Below, piece by piece: positions 44,840-53,283 of a DNA stretch of 64,000 nucleotides (within the stretch, counting starts at the first letter, position 1; the number at the start of each line of letters is the position of its first letter). Source of the stretch: Thiobaca trueperi (GTDB lineage: Bacteria > Pseudomonadota > Gammaproteobacteria > Chromatiales > Chromatiaceae); contig NZ_SMAO01000007.1 of the NCBI RefSeq assembly GCF_004342175.1, positions 62,001-126,000 of the forward strand. The letters run 5' to 3'. The position numbers and the translations under genes were made by a program. The notes beneath the pieces are model-generated. The model ran no database searches. It was given only the letters and a program-made list of their open reading frames with translations, and was not told where the DNA came from.

Positions 44840-45192
44840 CGCATCGGAGCATGCGCCATCGATCCGACCGCCTCGCCCGCCACCGCTTCAACCCGCATAC
44901 CCTCCAGCTTGGTATGCCACTGGCGCAGCAGGTCCAGTGGACGGCGGCGGTAATGCTTCTCGGCGGTGGCGCTGGATCTGCGCCACGATTCCCACAGGCA
45001 TCTCGACCCACTCACAGAGGGTGCCGAACGACCGGCGCAGGCCGTGCAGACTGAGATGAAGGTCTTGACCGGTGAACCGGGAGTGGTCCGCACGGCCAGT
45101 TGTGGCGTGTCGGCATCCCACAAAAAGGCTTGCCCCTTCCTCATGTGACAGGCAAAGTTGCGAATCCGTCCAGCGGTCAGTTTTGCTCTCAT
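44840..45192 (-). pseudogene. Degraded tyrosine recombinase (integrase) remnant
   Basis: The frame from ATG 45192 begins RAKLTAGRIRNFACHM and LWDADTPQLAVRTTPGSPVKTF, the arm-binding N-terminus of a phage-type integrase. It then jumps to a C-terminal part. One frame gives LHGLRRSFGTLCEWVEMPVGIVAQI (box II HxLRR-like) and another gives SATAEKHYRRRPLDLLRQWH with the tyrosine-containing tail. The central catalytic region is deleted and the tail is frameshifted, so it cannot be active. Confidence 0.8.
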
Positions 45193-45237
45193 CTCCGAAG
45201 GTTTCCATGTAAGCGCGGGTGTAAGCAAATTATGAAA

Positions 45238-45266
45238 TCTCTGATGCCGCACCGGGCGCAGTTTAG
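45238..45266 (+). repeat. Right-end fragment of palindromic element type B
   Basis: ATGCCGCACCGGGCGCAGTTTAG resembles the right half of B (CATACCGCACGGGGCGCGGTTTA) with a few changes. It lies just before the hydrolase gene. Confidence 0.4.
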
Positions 45267-45279
45267 GGGACTGGAGTCG

Positions 45280-46740
45280 ATGACGATGAAGCTGATCAAA
45301 TTCTTCAAGCTGACGGCCGGACTGGTCGTCGTGAGCGCCCTGACCTTTCTGGGGGTGCGCGCCTACGATGCCTGGCGCAGCGCGCCGCTGGAGGTTTGGC
45401 ACACCTTTGTGCCGCATGAGCTGGATGCCGATGAACTGGATCGCGCCGACTGGAATCAATACCTCGCGGCGGAAAAGACGATCTTCGATGAGATCGACAA
45501 GGAGGTCACCCAGCGTCTGGAGCCGGATGAGCAGGTTCCGGCCAACCGTTATTTCGAGGGCAGCCCCATTTATCCGGGCCATTTCGCTCAGGACTGGAAT
45601 CGCTCCTATACCCTGACGCCGGAAGGCGAGGCCGTCGGTGCGGTGGTTCTGCTGCACGGACTGACCGATTCGCCCTACAGCCTGCGTCATATCGCCCGGC
45701 GTTATCGCGAGCGCGGCTTCATTGCGGTCGCGCCGCGCCTGCCTGGTCACGGTACCGTGCCTGCCGGACTCGCCGAAGTGGAATGGGAAGACTGGGTCGC
45801 CGCCACCCGGCTCGCCGTCCGCGAGGCGCGCAAACAGGTTGGACCAGACAAACCCTTGCACATCGTTGGTTTCTCCAACGGCGGGGCGCTGGCGATGAAA
45901 TATGCGCTGGATGTCATCGACGATCCGGCGCTGCCGCGCGCCGACCGCATCATTCTGATCTCGCCGATGATCGGCATCACCGAGATGGCGCGCTTTGCCG
46001 GCTTCGCCGGTCTGCCCGCCATCTTCCCGCCCTTTGCCAAGGCGGCCTGGCTCTCGGTCATGCCGGAATTCAATCCTTTCAAGTACAACTCCTTCCCCGT
46101 CAATGGGGCCCGTCAGTCGTCGCTCATCACCCGCGCACTGCAACCGCGACTCGCCGCCTATGCCCGCGAGGGCCGGCTGGAGACCCTGCCGCCGATCCTG
46201 ACCTTTCAATCGCTCATTGATTTCACGGTCAGCACCCAGGCCATCGTGGATGCGCTCTATGCGCAACTCCCGGCGAACGGCAGCGAGCTGGTGCTGTTCG
46301 ATCTCAATCGCCAGACCAAATTCGGCCCCCTGCTGCGCAGCAGCACCGAGACCATGCTGGCCCGGATCCTGCCGGCTACGCCGAGACGTTTCCGCACCAC
46401 CATCATCACCAATGCCGGCAACGGCTCCGCCGAGGTACTGGAGCGCGTCACCGAGGCCGGCGCGACGACGGAGCAGAGCCGCCCACTGGGTCTGATCTAT
46501 CCCAGCGATGTCTTCTCGCTCTCGCATGTCGCCCTGCCATTCCCCGTCACCGATTCGCTCTATGGCATGGAGCCCGACCGCTCCGAGGATTTTGGCGTCA
46601 ACCTTGGCGCGCTGGCAGTACGCGGCGAGCGCGGTATTCTCATCGTCAGCCTGGATGCGCTGATTCGCATGTCGTCCAACCCGTTCTTCCCTTATCTGCT
46701 GGAGCGGATTGAGGAGGGAATGGCGGGTAAAACGATCTAA
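45280..46740 (+). CDS. Alpha/beta hydrolase, lipase/esterase-like, membrane-anchored
   Basis: A 486-residue protein with an N-terminal membrane helix or uncleaved signal (residues about 10-28) and an alpha/beta hydrolase domain. VLLHGLTDSPYSLRHIA is the oxyanion region and HIVGFSNGGALAMKYA holds the nucleophile serine (GxSxG). SDVFSLSHVALPF may supply the histidine. The substrate is unknown. GGAG lies 4-7 bases before ATG 45280; a second ATG at 45286 is also possible, and the frame further upstream overlaps the integrase remnant. Confidence 0.8.
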   Translation: MTMKLIKFFKLTAGLVVVSALTFLGVRAYDAWRSAPLEVWHTFVPHELDADELDRADWNQYLAAEKTIFDEIDKEVTQRLEPDEQVPANRYFEGSPIYPGHFAQDWNRSYTLTPEGEAVGAVVLLHGLTDSPYSLRHIARRYRERGFIAVAPRLPGHGTVPAGLAEVEWEDWVAATRLAVREARKQVGPDKPLHIVGFSNGGALAMKYALDVIDDPALPRADRIILISPMIGITEMARFAGFAGLPAIFPPFAKAAWLSVMPEFNPFKYNSFPVNGARQSSLITRALQPRLAAYAREGRLETLPPILTFQSLIDFTVSTQAIVDALYAQLPANGSELVLFDLNRQTKFGPLLRSSTETMLARILPATPRRFRTTIITNAGNGSAEVLERVTEAGATTEQSRPLGLIYPSDVFSLSHVALPFPVTDSLYGMEPDRSEDFGVNLGALAVRGERGILIVSLDALIRMSSNPFFPYLLERIEEGMAGKTI

Positions 46741-46775
46741 TACAGCAGTGCAGATGTTCCGAGGCTGTCTCTGAT

Positions 46776-46828
46776 CGTTGTCGTTGTCGTAATCGTCTTC
46801 GGTTTGCGGGTCTTCGACAACGACAACG
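46776..46828. repeat. Perfect 14 bp inverted repeat
   Basis: CGTTGTCGTTGTCG and CGACAACGACAACG with a 25-base loop in the convergent gap between the hydrolase gene and glgX. No T-run is present. Confidence 0.7.
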
Positions 46829-46914
46829 AGAGGTGCTGCACGAGTGCTCATCTGCGGGTGGGACGACCCAGGCGCACAGGTGCGGGGGCTCGCCCCGGCG
46901 CAGGGCCGCTCGCC

Positions 46915-49011
46915 CTAACGCGCCTCCAGCACCAGGATGCTGCGTTCCTGAACCCACAGCGAGACAGCATCCGCATCCAGCGCCGTTTGCTCGGCGGGCG
47001 CCACCATGTCGGCGGGCGAGACGCGGGCGGTATCAAGCGCCAGATGCCAGCGCAGAGGGGCGAATGCCGGCAACTGGAAACGGCGGCCCTGATCGCTCAT
47101 GTTGATCAGGATATGCAGGATATCCTCACCCGGACAGGCCGGGGCCAGCGTCAGGGCCAGCCATTGCGCGAGCGGATCATCCCAGGGCGGGTCGTCCAGC
47201 GTCTCGCCATGCCAGGCCACATCGGGCAGGTCGGAACCCGGATGCGGCTGTCCGGACAGAAAATGACGCCGCCGCAGACTGGGATGACGCTTGCGCAGCG
47301 CGATCAGACCGCGCGTGAAATGCAGCATCTCGGCATGACGCTCGACCAGCGACCAGTCGAACCAGCCCAGCTCGTTGTCCTGACACCAGACATTGTTGTT
47401 GCCGTGCTGGGTGCGCAGGACTTCATCGCCGGCCAGCAGCATGGGGATGCCCTGACTGATGAACAGCAGTGTCAGCAGATTCCGGGCCTGACGCTGGCGC
47501 AACGCCAGAATGGCGGGATCGCCGGTCTCGCCCTCAATCCCGCCATTCCAGCTCAGATTGTCGTCGGTGCCGTCGCGATTGCCTTCGCGATTGGCCAGAT
47601 TGTGCTTGCGATGGTGTGAAACCAGATCCCAGAGGGTGAAACCATCGTGACAGGTCACGAAATTGATGCTGTTCGTCGGCTGACGCAGATTCGCCTGATA
47701 GAGATCGCTGCTCCCGGAGAGCCGGGTCGCCACGTCGGCCACCAGTCCCGGATCGCCGCGCACGAAACGGCGGATGGTGTCGCGATAGCGTCCGTTCCAT
47801 TCCATCCAGCGATAACCGGGAAAGCTGCCGACCTGATAGAGCCCGGCGGCGTCCCAGGCCTCGGCGATGATGCGTGAGGCCGCCAGGGTGTCGGACAGCT
47901 CAATCTCCCACAGCACCGGCGGATTCGCCATTGGCCGGCCATCGGCGTCACGGGCCATGGCGCTGGCCAGATCGAAGCGGAAGCCATCGACATGCATCTC
48001 GCGCACCCAGTATTCGAGCGCGTCCAGGATGAAATGCGTCACCAGCGGGTGATTGGCGTTGACTGTGTTGCCGCAGCCGGTGAAATCCAGATAGCGGCTT
48101 TTATCGAGCGTGTCGAGGCAGTAGAAGGTCTCGTTGCCGAAGCCCTTGAAGGTCAGGCTGGGGCCGATGGCGCCGCCCTCGCTGGTGTGGTTGAAGACCA
48201 CATCGAGAATGACGCCGATGCGCGCCTTGTGCAGCGCCTTGACCATCTCGCGGAATTCGCGCCGATGCGTGCCGGCCTCTGGTGTGACGCAGTAGCCCGG
48301 ATGCGGCGAGAAGAAACCGAAACTGCTGTAACCCCAATAATTATGAAGCCCGGAGTCCCAGACCGCATCCGGCACATCCTGCTCATCGAAGGCCATCACC
48401 GGCATCAGTTCGACATGGGTGATGCCGAGCGACTGGAGATAGGGGATCTTCTCGATCAACCCGAGAAAGGTGCCCGGATGCTGGACGTTGGCGCTGGGAT
48501 GACGGGTGAAACCGCCCACATGCAGTTCATAGATGACGGTCTGTTCGGAAGGCAGACGCAGGGTGGTGTCGCCTTCCCAGTCATATTCCTCGGCCAGCAC
48601 GATGCCGCGCGGCGAATCGTGCGGCTGCACGCCCTCGCGCAGACGGCGCCAGCGTTTCCAGTCGCAGACATTGACTGCGCGAGCCCAGGGATCGACCAGC
48701 TCGATCTGCGAATCGAATCGCCAGCCGTGTTCCATCGGCGCATAGGGTCCATCCATGCGCCAGGTGTAATGGGTGCCGGGCGGCAGATCCACCACCATGA
48801 CATGCCAGGAAAAGAAGGTGTGATTGATCCGGGGATCCAGACGGATGGTCTGAAAAGGCTCGGGACTCGTGGCGCTTTCATAGAGCAGGAGTTCAGCGCC
48901 GGTGGCATGGCGGCTGAAGACCGAGAAATTGACCCCGGCATCCTCGACAGTGGCGCCTGGAGGATAGCGACGGCCCGGCAGGACGCGATAGGAACCCTGT
49001 GAAACTGGCAT
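46915..49011 (-). CDS. glgX: Glycogen debranching enzyme, GH13 isoamylase type
   Basis: Hydrolyses alpha-1,6 branches of glycogen. The 698-residue protein has an N-terminal CBM48 domain (GVNFSVFSRHATGAELLLY) and a GH13 barrel with VILDVVFNHTSEGG, DGFRFDLASAMARD (nucleophile Asp), IIAEAWDAAG (acid Glu) and NFVTCHDGFTLWDL (third carboxylate). GDEVLRTQHGNNNVWCQDNEL is typical of GlgX/TreX. The length is normal. It stands as a single gene; no other glycogen genes are in the window. Confidence 0.95.
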   Translation of the reverse strand: MPVSQGSYRVLPGRRYPPGATVEDAGVNFSVFSRHATGAELLLYESATSPEPFQTIRLDPRINHTFFSWHVMVVDLPPGTHYTWRMDGPYAPMEHGWRFDSQIELVDPWARAVNVCDWKRWRRLREGVQPHDSPRGIVLAEEYDWEGDTTLRLPSEQTVIYELHVGGFTRHPSANVQHPGTFLGLIEKIPYLQSLGITHVELMPVMAFDEQDVPDAVWDSGLHNYWGYSSFGFFSPHPGYCVTPEAGTHRREFREMVKALHKARIGVILDVVFNHTSEGGAIGPSLTFKGFGNETFYCLDTLDKSRYLDFTGCGNTVNANHPLVTHFILDALEYWVREMHVDGFRFDLASAMARDADGRPMANPPVLWEIELSDTLAASRIIAEAWDAAGLYQVGSFPGYRWMEWNGRYRDTIRRFVRGDPGLVADVATRLSGSSDLYQANLRQPTNSINFVTCHDGFTLWDLVSHHRKHNLANREGNRDGTDDNLSWNGGIEGETGDPAILALRQRQARNLLTLLFISQGIPMLLAGDEVLRTQHGNNNVWCQDNELGWFDWSLVERHAEMLHFTRGLIALRKRHPSLRRRHFLSGQPHPGSDLPDVAWHGETLDDPPWDDPLAQWLALTLAPACPGEDILHILINMSDQGRRFQLPAFAPLRWHLALDTARVSPADMVAPAEQTALDADAVSLWVQERSILVLEAR

Positions 49012-49055
49012 GGCGGCGATCTGTCAGTGGCGTGGGATCGAGACTTGAAGATTGA

Positions 49056-49125
49056 GGCAGGATGAACAGGATTGAAAGCAGGCGGCTAAAGAAATCCTGT
49101 GAATATCCTGTGAATCCTGTCGAAA
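49056..49125. repeat. ACAGGATT-type dispersed repeat with inverted halves
   Basis: GCAGGATGAACAGGATTG and, about 35 bases on, AATCCTGTGAATATCCTGTG and AATCCTGTCG. It is a degenerate relative of 44778-44830 in the gap upstream of glgX. Confidence 0.65.
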
Positions 49126-49178
49126 AAGGCTCGGTCACAGGTATCAGTGAGGTTTGATCATAGCACGCCGCCCGATGT

Positions 49179-50324
49179 TCAGGATTCCCCGCGTGCTTCG
49201 TCTTGCACCCACAACCGGACGATCAGCAAGCCGCATGCCGCCGCCGCTGCGCCAATCCCGAAGGTGACGAGCGCACCGGATCCGGTCCACAGCCAGCCGC
49301 CGATGAGACTGCCGGCGGCCCCGCCCGCGCCGAAACTCAGGCTGTTGTAGAGCGCCTGTCCCCGTCCCTGAGTACGTCCCGGAAAGGCATGGTGGACCAG
49401 ATGAATGGCGGCGGCATGGAAGGTGCCAAAGGTCGCCGCATGCAGCATTTGTGCAAAAATCTGTACTGCCAGGATCTCCACGCAGGCGCCAATCATCAGC
49501 CAGCGCAAGGCTGCCAGACCCAGGCTCCAGAGCAGCACCCGCCGCGCGCCGAAGCGGTCCAGCAGACGATGCATCACCAGAAACACCAGCACCTCGGCGA
49601 TGACGCCCAGCGCCCAGAGGTTACCGATGGCGGCGCTGGAATAGCCTGCGGACTCCAGATGGATCGAATAAAAGGCGTAATAGATCCCGTGACTGAGCTG
49701 CATCAGAAAGCAGGCGCCGAAGAAGGCCAGGATCTCCGGTCGCCGCAGCAGACGGCGCAGCGAGGGCGCCGGTCCCGCGCGCGGCGCGGGTGCGCTGTCA
49801 GGGATCATCAGCGCACTGAGCCAGAGGCCGACGCAGAGCAGCAGCACCCAGATCGGGATGACGGCGAGCCCATCCTGCTCCAGACGCCAGCCCAGCGCCG
49901 CGACGACCAGGATAAAGCCGACCGAGCCCCAGATCCGCACCAGCGCATAGCGGCTCGGTCGCTGACCGAGATGATTGAAGGTGACGGACTCGACCTGCGG
50001 CAGCGAGGTATTCCAGAAAAAACTGAAGAGCAGCATGGCCGCCGCCATGCTCCAGAAGCCATCGGCGGCGAAGACGGTCAGAAAGGCCAGCGTCGCAAGC
50101 AGTGCACCGAGCCGGACCATCGGCATGCGGTGTCCGCTGCGATCAACGATGTGACCCCAGATCATCGGGGCCAGAATCTTGGTGCCGGAGAGGATGGCCA
50201 TGAGCTGGCCGATCGCCAGCGCATCGAAGCCCTTGCCTTGGAGATAGAGCCCCCAGAAGGGCACCAGTGCGCCCAGCGAGGCAAAGTAAAAGAGGTAATA
50301 GCCGGAGAGGCGCCAGTAAGGCAT
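49179..50324 (-). CDS. MFS transporter, HcaT/YcaD-like (MFS_1_like)
   Basis: A 381-residue inner membrane protein with about twelve hydrophobic helices. SGYYLFYFASLGALVPFWGLYL at the N-terminus and PMIWGHIVDRSGHRMPMVRLGAL (the MFS loop 2-3 signature) are typical of the MFS_1_like group that includes HcaT and nucleoside symporters. A histidine-rich stretch, HAATFGTFHAAAIHLVHHAF, lies in helix 10. The substrate is not predictable. It is flanked by ACAGGATT repeats on its upstream side. Confidence 0.85.
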   Translation of the reverse strand: MPYWRLSGYYLFYFASLGALVPFWGLYLQGKGFDALAIGQLMAILSGTKILAPMIWGHIVDRSGHRMPMVRLGALLATLAFLTVFAADGFWSMAAAMLLFSFFWNTSLPQVESVTFNHLGQRPSRYALVRIWGSVGFILVVAALGWRLEQDGLAVIPIWVLLLCVGLWLSALMIPDSAPAPRAGPAPSLRRLLRRPEILAFFGACFLMQLSHGIYYAFYSIHLESAGYSSAAIGNLWALGVIAEVLVFLVMHRLLDRFGARRVLLWSLGLAALRWLMIGACVEILAVQIFAQMLHAATFGTFHAAAIHLVHHAFPGRTQGRGQALYNSLSFGAGGAAGSLIGGWLWTGSGALVTFGIGAAAAACGLLIVRLWVQDEARGES

Positions 50325-50333
50325 TTCGATTTA

Positions 50334-50424
50334 GACAGGATTAACAGGATTCTTCAGGATTAAAAAATTAAAAACAATTACTTAAATAATCCTGTCCATC
50401 CTGGAAAATCCTGTTAATCCTGTC
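50334..50424. repeat. Large inverted ACAGGATTAACAGG-type repeat
   Basis: GACAGGATTAACAGGATTCT on the left and AATCCTGTTAATCCTGTC on the right, with further ATCCTG units between, fill the gap between aroC and the MFS gene. The form is like 44778-44830 but longer. Confidence 0.85.
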
Positions 50425-50429
50425 TATTT

Positions 50430-51530
50430 CTAAGCGACCGATGGCGGAATCGGCCTCGTCGGCGGCACCACGTCGGCATTCTGCGCACGCTGTCGCAGGA
50501 CGTGATCCATCAGCACCAGCGCCAGCATGGCCTCGGCAATCGGCGTGGCGCGGATGCCGACGCAGGGATCATGACGCCCGGTGGTGATGACCTCGGTTGC
50601 CGCGCCGCTGGTGTCGATGGTGCGTCCCGGCAGCCGGATGCTGGAGGTCGGCTTGAGCGCGAGTCGCGCCACGATGTCCTGACCCGATGAGATGCCGCCA
50701 AGGATGCCGCCCGCATGATTGGACAGAAAACCATCGGGAGTCAGCTCGTCGCGATGTTCCGTGCCCTTTTGCTCGATACAGGCAAAGCCGGCGCCGATCT
50801 CGACCCCTTTGACGGCATTGATGCTCATGAGCGCATGGGCGATGTCGGCATCGAGCCGGTCGAAGATCGGCTCGCCCAGTCCGGTCGGCATCCCGGAGGC
50901 GACCACGGTCACCGCCGCACCGATTGAATTGCCCTCGCGGCGCAGATCGTCCATGTAGGTTTCGAGATCGGGGACCGTCTCGGCGCAGGGCCAGAAAAAG
51001 GGATTGCGCTCAATCTGATCCCAGTTGAATCCGCGCGGACGAATGGGGCCAAGCTGAGAGAGATAGCCACGGATCAGGATGCCATAACGCTCGGCCAGGT
51101 ATTTCTTGGCGATGGCCCCGGCGGCGACCCGCACCGCCGTTTCGCGCGCCGAGGAGCGTCCGCCGCCGCGATAGTCGCGCACGCCGTATTTCTGGTCGTA
51201 GGTGTAGTCCGCGTGACCGGGACGATAGCGGCTGGCGATCTCGGCATAATCCTTTGACCGCTGATCCTCGTTGCGAATCAAGAGCCCAATCGGTGCCCCG
51301 GTGGTACGCCCCTCGAAGAGACCGGAGAGGATTTCGACCGCGTCGGATTCGCGCCGCTGCGTGGTATGACGCGACTGCCCCGGCTTGCGCCGGTCGAGAT
51401 CGCGTTGCAGGTCGTCAGCCGTGAGTGCAAGGCCGGGCGGACAGCCATCGACGATGCCGCCGATGGCCGGGCCGTGGCTCTCGCCAAAGCCGGTGACGAC
51501 GAAGAGTTTGCCGAAGCTGCTGCCTGACAT
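50430..51530 (-). CDS. aroC: Chorismate synthase
   Basis: Converts EPSP to chorismate with reduced FMN, the last shared step of aromatic amino acid synthesis. The 366-residue protein has [70 protein letters not shown] and [19 protein letters not shown], all standard signatures. It begins 4 bases after the tolC stop on the same strand, so the two may be co-transcribed. Confidence 0.98.
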   Translation of the reverse strand: MSGSSFGKLFVVTGFGESHGPAIGGIVDGCPPGLALTADDLQRDLDRRKPGQSRHTTQRRESDAVEILSGLFEGRTTGAPIGLLIRNEDQRSKDYAEIASRYRPGHADYTYDQKYGVRDYRGGGRSSARETAVRVAAGAIAKKYLAERYGILIRGYLSQLGPIRPRGFNWDQIERNPFFWPCAETVPDLETYMDDLRREGNSIGAAVTVVASGMPTGLGEPIFDRLDADIAHALMSINAVKGVEIGAGFACIEQKGTEHRDELTPDGFLSNHAGGILGGISSGQDIVARLALKPTSSIRLPGRTIDTSGAATEVITTGRHDPCVGIRATPIAEAMLALVLMDHVLRQRAQNADVVPPTRPIPPSVA

Positions 51531-51533
51531 GAC

Positions 51534-52886
51534 TCAGTAGGCCGGTGGCGGCACGACATCGGCCGGATTGAGCCAGGCATTGCCCTTTTCCAGCACGTCG
51601 CGCGTGAGGGTGCTGGTGGCCTGATGCAGTTTGACGCCGTTGATGATGTAGCCGTAACGCGCGTCCATGTAATCGAACTCGGCCTGGAACAGATTGCGCT
51701 GGGCGTTGAGCACATCGACCTGGGTGCGGGTGCCGACTTCCAGACCGGCCTGAGTGGATTCCAGCGCCGAGCGCGCCGAGACGATGGCAGCCTGACGGGC
51801 CTTGACATCCTCAATGCTGGTCAGAATGCCACGGAAGGCGTCCTTGACCTGCTGATCGACCTGACGCCGGACCTGATCGAGCCGATCCTGCGCGGCGCGG
51901 AATTGAAAGCCGGCCTGACGGGTGCGCGAGGTCACGGCGCCGCCCTGGAAGATGGGCACATTGACCGACAGACCGACAAATCCCGTATCGGTATCCGTGC
52001 CGAATTCGGCACCGGTGCGGGAGATGTCATAGCCGGCCTGCATGTTGACACTGGGATAGTGACCGGAACGCTCGATCTCGATGGTCTTCTGCGCCGCGCT
52101 GGCCGCCTCGCTGGCGGCGATGATGCCGAAATTGCTGCGAATCGCAGTCGTGGCCCAGGTGTCGATGTCATTGGGCTCGGGTGGCGCCAGGGGGAGTTTG
52201 TCGCCCAAACGCGCCAGTGGCGCATTGATCGGGCCGACGATGGTCCGCAGCAGTTCCCAGGCATTGTTCAGCAGATTTTTGGCGTTGATCAGATCCGCGC
52301 GCGACTTGTCATAGGCCGCCTGACTTTCGTTCACGTCGGTGATCGCCACCAGACCGACCTCGAAGCGTTGCCTGGACTGCTCCAGTTGGCGCTCGTTGGC
52401 GCGCAGCAGCGCATCCTGCACCGTCACGGCATCGGCTCGCCGCAGGACATTGAAATACGCCTCGGTGGTCTTGACCATGAGATCGATCTGGGCGTTGCGA
52501 TAGGTCGCCTCGGCCTGCGCGATCACATTGTCGGACTGCTTGAGCGTCATCCAGTTGCCCCGGTTGTAAACCGACTGGTTGATCACCGCCTGCAGGCCCT
52601 GGGTATCGTAGTTTTCGGAGCGGCTGACGCGGCTGCCGGTGGCGCTCCGGCCGCTGCTATCGACGTTCTGGTAGGCCAGATTGCCGGTCGCGCTCACACT
52701 GGGGAGCAGCAGCGCCTGCGCCTGGGGTTTGACCTCACGGGTCGCGAAGAGGGTCTGTTCGGCCTCGCGCAGCGCGGGGGAGCTGACGACTGCCATATCG
52801 TAGATCTGGAGCAGATCCTCAGCCTGACTCACTGGAGTCAGACCGCACATGAGCATGGCGATCAGGGTTGGAAGACGTTTCCGCAT
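51534..52886 (-). CDS. tolC: TolC-family outer membrane efflux protein
   Basis: Outer membrane exit channel for type I secretion and multidrug efflux. The 450-residue precursor has a signal peptide (to VSQA) and two repeats of the OEP fold with long helices: SPALREAEQTLFATREVKPQAQALLLPS, QRFEVGLVAITDVNESQAAYDKSRAD and, in the second half, TQAGLEVGTRTQVDVLNAQRNLF. The conserved aspartates of the periplasmic end are plausible. No inner membrane pump gene is adjacent. A good promoter lies upstream. Confidence 0.95.
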   Translation of the reverse strand: MRKRLPTLIAMLMCGLTPVSQAEDLLQIYDMAVVSSPALREAEQTLFATREVKPQAQALLLPSVSATGNLAYQNVDSSGRSATGSRVSRSENYDTQGLQAVINQSVYNRGNWMTLKQSDNVIAQAEATYRNAQIDLMVKTTEAYFNVLRRADAVTVQDALLRANERQLEQSRQRFEVGLVAITDVNESQAAYDKSRADLINAKNLLNNAWELLRTIVGPINAPLARLGDKLPLAPPEPNDIDTWATTAIRSNFGIIAASEAASAAQKTIEIERSGHYPSVNMQAGYDISRTGAEFGTDTDTGFVGLSVNVPIFQGGAVTSRTRQAGFQFRAAQDRLDQVRRQVDQQVKDAFRGILTSIEDVKARQAAIVSARSALESTQAGLEVGTRTQVDVLNAQRNLFQAEFDYMDARYGYIINGVKLHQATSTLTRDVLEKGNAWLNPADVVPPPAY

Positions 52887-52941
52887 CGGCTTTGGTTTCC
52901 TGTTCCTAAGCGGGCAAAAAAGGCCGCAAATCTAATGGTGC

Positions 52942-52971
52942 AGTATAGGGGACAAGCAGGCTTGCCCTCAA
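52942..52971 (-). promoter_or_regulatory. Putative sigma-70 promoter of tolC
   Basis: On the minus strand TTGAGG (52966-52971), an 18-base spacer, then TATACT (52942-52947), giving a leader of about 50 bases. The rest of the 397-base gap up to 53284 holds nothing I recognise. Confidence 0.5.
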
Positions 52972-53283
52972 TGAGCGGGCCAAGGGCGCGCCAGATATTC
53001 TGGATCTTTGCAAATTCAGTTGCTTAACCAATCTGGACCTCGTGCTCCACGTCTGCCTCATCAAGCAATCCGGATCTTTCCTTGATTTTTCCATCGTCAC
53101 CAACTGGTCGGTGCCGCCGCCCGAGGTCAATCGCGATCCTTCGGAATGGCACCTCGAATGCACAGTGATGTCTGAACGGCGTCAGCAGTACGCAAGGTCG
53201 TATTTTTCGGCCCAACGAACGTCGCCGTCTTCAAACGAGCCGGCGCCTGGCGGAGGCCAAAATCATTCGGAGCAAAAAAGGTT

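Noticed and set aside
44785-46851. 688-codon minus-strand frame
   Set aside because: Most is antisense to the hydrolase gene; only the integrase-like C-terminal portion (44840-45192) is meaningful, as a pseudogene.
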